Positions 4,197 to 6,185 of a stretch of 6,185 bases of DNA are shown here, piece after piece. The translations under genes and the position numbers were made by a program. Position 1 is the first letter of the stretch; every line of letters begins with the position of its first letter. Source of the DNA: Candidatus Daviesbacteria bacterium RIFCSPLOWO2_02_FULL_41_8 (GTDB taxonomy: Bacteria; Patescibacteriota; Microgenomatia; Daviesbacterales; UBA10151); the NCBI GenBank assembly GCA_001777455.1, contig MFDZ01000036.1:1-6185 (forward strand), read 5' to 3'. The notes under the pieces were generated by a model. That model worked only from the letters and a program-made list of their open reading frames with translations. It was not told where the DNA came from and made no database searches.

Positions 4197-5564
4197 ATGA
4201 ATCGCACTCTAATTTTAGATTGTAAAAGTAAAGTTGGGGAGCAGGTTAAAATTTGCGGTTTTGTTTATTCAAAGCGTGATCACGGCAAAATTTCCTTTTT
4301 GGATATAACTGATAGATCCGGAATTGTTCAAGTTGTTGTAGCAAATACAGCCCACCTCGGAGGAGCCCCCGCCAGAGGCGGGGCCACCGTCCGAGGTGAT
4401 TCAAATAGCTTGCATCCGCAAGACGTAGTTTGTATAACCGGGAAAGTTGCTAAGCGCCCGGAACACCTGATAAACAAAAATATACCCACCGGAGAAATTG
4501 AAATTTCAGCTGAAAATATTGAAATACTTTCAAAAGCAGAAGAATTACCGTTTGATATGGGAGGAAAAGATTTAAGTTTACAACTGCCGACACTGCTGGA
4601 CTTCCGTTCGCTAACCCTAAGACACCCAAAGGTAAAATCTATTTTTAAGGTACAGGCAACCTTACTGGAAGGATTTAGAAATGCGGCCAAAAGTTTAAGT
4701 TGTACGGAAATCGTGGTACCAACGATTGTGGCCGGGGCCACCGAAGGGGGAGCGGAAGTTTTTAAGATTGATTATTTTGAGCACAAAGCCTATTTATCCC
4801 AAAGCCCGCAACTTTATAAACAAATGCTGGTGCCGGTACTGGAGCGGGTATTTACTATTGCCAAAGCCTATCGGGCCGAACCATCGGTAACCACAAGGCA
4901 TTTAACAGAGTCCACCCAGATGGATATGGAAATTGGTTTTGTGGAATTTGAGGAATTACTGGATTGTCTGGAAGACACAGCAGTTAAGATGTTAAAGTTT
5001 GTGGAGGATAAATGTCCGGATATTTTATCGGAGTTCGGTGTAGAAAAAATTCTTTACCATAAAATTCCCAGACTCTCCCTGCGGGAAGCGCAGGAGATAA
5101 TCTTAAAAGAATTCGGCCGGGACAACCGGAAAGAAAAAGATTTAACTCCGCAGGATGAAATTGATTTGTGTCAATGGTCCAAAGAAAAACACAAAAGTGA
5201 TTTTGTTACCATCACTCACTTTCCGACAGCAGCCAAGCCTTTCTATACAATGCCTGATCCTAAAGACCCCGAGTATAGCTTAAGTTACGATTTATTATTC
5301 CGGGGGGTAGAAGTAATGAGCGGAAGCCAGAGGATCAATGACTGTAAAAAACTTACGGAAAGCATTAAAAGCCGGGGGATGAATCCGGATAATTTTGAGA
5401 TGTATCTGCAGGCTTTTAAATTCGGCATGCCGCCTGAGGGAGGATTTTCTTTTGGACTGGAGCGGATAACCATGCATGTCCTAAATTTGAGCAACATCAG
5501 AGAAGCTTCACTTTTCCCAAGAGATATGGAGAGAGTGGATGTGAGATTAAGCAAATTGACCTAA
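4197..5564 (+). CDS. aspS: Aspartyl-tRNA synthetase, archaeal type (class IIb), possibly non-discriminating
   Basis: Attaches Asp to tRNA(Asp) in the cytoplasm. The 455 residues consist of an N-terminal OB-fold anticodon domain (about 1-112) and a class II catalytic core. TEGGAEVFKIDYF (182-194) and QSPQLYKQ (202-209) identify AspRS rather than AsnRS. Motif 2 is RAEPSVTTRHLTESTQMDMEI (226-246), followed by AKPFY and YRGVE-like stretches, and motif 3 is GGFSFGLERI (415-424) with Arg423. It lacks the large insertion domain of ordinary bacterial AspRS (about 590 residues), so it is archaeal type. By hand comparison with remembered archaeal AspRS, the residues that enforce tRNA(Asp) specificity are not evident, so it may also charge tRNA(Asn). 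The start at 4197 fits the promoter and family length; the in-frame ATG at 4158 lies in the -35 element. Residues 53-68 are encoded by a GC-rich palindrome. Confidence 0.93.
   Translation: MNRTLILDCKSKVGEQVKICGFVYSKRDHGKISFLDITDRSGIVQVVVANTAHLGGAPARGGATVRGDSNSLHPQDVVCITGKVAKRPEHLINKNIPTGEIEISAENIEILSKAEELPFDMGGKDLSLQLPTLLDFRSLTLRHPKVKSIFKVQATLLEGFRNAAKSLSCTEIVVPTIVAGATEGGAEVFKIDYFEHKAYLSQSPQLYKQMLVPVLERVFTIAKAYRAEPSVTTRHLTESTQMDMEIGFVEFEELLDCLEDTAVKMLKFVEDKCPDILSEFGVEKILYHKIPRLSLREAQEIILKEFGRDNRKEKDLTPQDEIDLCQWSKEKHKSDFVTITHFPTAAKPFYTMPDPKDPEYSLSYDLLFRGVEVMSGSQRINDCKKLTESIKSRGMNPDNFEMYLQAFKFGMPPEGGFSFGLERITMHVLNLSNIREASLFPRDMERVDVRLSKLT
4353..4398. repeat. GC-rich palindromic element lying in frame within aspS
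   Basis: CACCTCGGA (4353-4361) is the perfect inverse of TCCGAGGTG (4390-4398). Inside it CCCCGCC (4367-4373) and GGCGGGG (4377-4383) close on an AGA loop, giving a nearly complete 46-base hairpin. Its GC content is far above the surrounding gene. It encodes residues 53-68 (H-L-G-G-A-P-A-R-G-G-A-T-V-R-G-D), a Gly/Ala/Arg-rich stretch in the OB-fold domain between VVV and the conserved QDVVCITGKV strand, where a variable loop is expected. It resembles in concept the in-frame palindromic elements of Rickettsia. Only one copy is in this window. Confidence 0.75.
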
Positions 5565-5582
5565 TTGACCTAATTGACCTAA
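5556..5582 (+). repeat. Three tandem copies of TTGACCTAA at the end of aspS
   Basis: Copies occupy 5556-5564, 5565-5573 and 5574-5582, followed by degenerate units ending near 5598. The first copy supplies the last codon and the TAA stop of aspS, so the repeat begins inside the gene. Bases 5579-5590 (CTAATTTCTAAT) are the exact inverse of ATTAGAAATTAG within the downstream heptamer array, so the two arrays could form a long, weak stem. Each unit also contains TTGACC, a five-of-six -35 match. Confidence 0.85.
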
Positions 5583-5650
5583 TTTCTAATTGATCTAAAA
5601 ATGCTAATTTTTTGGATATTTAGTCATCAGGATTTAAGATCCGAAGGATC

Positions 5651-5669
5651 GCAAGCTTTGCTTATTTAG
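5651..5669 (+). repeat. Second copy of the 19-base repeat found in alaX
   Basis: GCAAGCTTTGCTTATTTAG is identical to 2660-2678, directly after a GATCC/GGATC hairpin. A chance match of this length within 6 kb is unlikely, so it probably belongs to a dispersed repeat family. Confidence 0.7.
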
Positions 5670-5700
5670 AAATTAGAAATTAGAAATTAGAAATTAGAAA
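5666..5700 (+). repeat. Five tandem copies of TTAGAAA immediately before the carboxypeptidase gene
   Basis: Perfect seven-base units at 5666, 5673, 5680, 5687 and 5694, ending six bases before the ATG at 5706. The array occupies the place where a ribosome binding site would be expected, and no purine-rich alternative exists. Copy-number change would alter promoter or leader spacing. Confidence 0.9.
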
Positions 5701-5705
5701 TTTTC

Positions 5706-6185
5706 ATGAAACATTATCTTTATTCCGTCGGTTTAGTATTATTGGCTATAATTATTGCAACGGTCACCCCTTTGTTCGTTGATTATACCGAACAAATAAT
5801 AATAAGTTTGCAAATCCCGCAAAACAATTCCGCTGTTGCCGGCGTTCAAAAATACAATATTCCGCCTGTTGGTAAAAACTTAAACTTGCCGTCTCTTTCC
5901 GCACGGGCTATCCTAGTAAAGGATTTGGCAACAAATACCATTCTATATCAAAAGGATGCCAATATTCCTCTCTCGATTGCTTCCACTACAAAAATTATGA
6001 CAGCCTTAGTCGCCAGCGAATATTATAAACAAAATTCCGTACTGACTGTCGGCAGTAGTGCGACTACGCCGGGGTCTAAGGTGGGTTTAAATTACGGGGA
6101 AAGTTTGACCTTCCGGGCATTACTCTACGGCATGCTTTTAAACTCCGGCAATGATGCGGCTTATACTTTGGCAGAGAATTATCCG
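5706..6185 (+). CDS. D-alanyl-D-alanine carboxypeptidase, family S11 (penicillin-binding protein 5-like), N-terminal part
   Basis: Trims the terminal D-Ala from peptidoglycan stem peptides on the outer face of the membrane. The first 160 residues are present and the gene runs off the window. Residues about 4-27 form a hydrophobic N-terminal segment (signal peptide or signal anchor), followed by a linker with low conservation. The catalytic domain begins near residue 66 (SARAILVKDLATNTILYQKDAN). The SxxK box is S-T-T-K at 93-96 with Ser93 as nucleophile and Lys96 as base, and the SGN triad is at 147-149 (LLNSGNDAAYTLA). The KTG box lies beyond the window. The ATG at 5706 is chosen because it gives a complete signal segment and because the heptamer array just upstream carries stop codons. 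No Shine-Dalgarno is visible. Confidence 0.92.
   Translation, partial: MKHYLYSVGLVLLAIIIATVTPLFVDYTEQIIISLQIPQNNSAVAGVQKYNIPPVGKNLNLPSLSARAILVKDLATNTILYQKDANIPLSIASTTKIMTALVASEYYKQNSVLTVGSSATTPGSKVGLNYGESLTFRALLYGMLLNSGNDAAYTLAENYP

Larger units (their letters stand above)
5565..5705 (+). other. Repeat-rich intergenic region between aspS and the S11 carboxypeptidase gene
   Basis: The stretch holds the two tandem arrays, an AT-only stem (AAAAAT with ATTTTT near 5597-5612), a short hairpin GATCC-GAA-GGATC (5638-5650) and the 19-base repeat at 5651-5669. There is no convincing T-tailed terminator for aspS. The best promoter-like pair is weak: TTGGAT (5612-5617), 17 bases, TAAGAT (5635-5640). 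Confidence 0.5.

Noticed and set aside
4328..4741. Minus-strand ORF inside aspS
   Set aside because: Antisense shadow of AspRS; its apparent Pro/Ala-rich part is only the reverse reading of the palindrome.
4197..5564. Asparaginyl-tRNA synthetase
   Set aside because: QSPQLYKQ, AKPFY and the GMPP-x-GGF-x-FGLERI region match archaeal AspRS better than AsnRS.
5638..5650. Intrinsic terminator of aspS at the GATCC/GGATC hairpin
   Set aside because: Stem is only five pairs and is not followed by a T run.
5556..5700. CRISPR array
   Set aside because: Units are 7 and 9 bases with no spacers; these are simple tandem repeats.

Overview
The window suggests an AT-rich, compact bacterial genome, most likely a member of the Patescibacteria (Candidate Phyla Radiation) or a similarly streamlined lineage. 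The clues are an archaeal-type aspartyl-tRNA synthetase without the bacterial insertion domain, a probably leaderless mRNA, tightly overlapping genes, and palindromic repeats lying in frame inside coding sequence. This placement is inference; no rRNA or ribosomal-protein marker is present.

Layout. (1) 2-829, plus strand: the C-terminal half of RecJ, cut by the window edge. (2) 780-2092, minus strand: a transcription unit with its own promoter, a 34-residue leader ORF rich in Leu and Val, an attenuator-like terminator, an unrecognised 146-residue gene, and a family S51 (peptidase E-like) serine peptidase whose end runs antisense into recJ. (3) 2127-4112, minus strand: a second unit of the same design. 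It has a strong promoter, a 23-residue leader ORF containing the run WYFYFMFTF, four mutually exclusive RNA arms ending in a terminator, a type I DAHP synthase (first step of the shikimate pathway), and an overlapping AlaX-type Ala-tRNA editing gene. (4) 4197-5564, plus strand: archaeal-type AspRS, divergent from the DAHP synthase unit, with both promoters sharing one -35 element. (5) 5565-5705: a repeat-rich intergenic stretch. (6) 5706 to the end, plus strand: the N-terminal part of a D,D-carboxypeptidase of family S11.

The central finding is a pair of ribosome-mediated attenuators on the minus strand. The aromatic leader fits its target exactly: shortage of Phe, Tyr or Trp should stall the ribosome on the aromatic codons, favour the 2:3 antiterminator, and let transcription enter the DAHP synthase gene. 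The Leu/Val-rich leader precedes an orphan gene and a peptidase, which suggests, as inference, peptide scavenging under branched-chain amino acid shortage. Both attenuators end in the same 24-base terminator sequence, so they look like versions of one module. In the DAHP synthase case the 3' arm of the terminator is also the gene's ribosome binding site.

A second theme is repeats inside genes: a GC-rich, nearly complete palindrome in aspS, and a hairpin-containing segment of alaX that shares 19 bases with the intergenic region before the carboxypeptidase gene.
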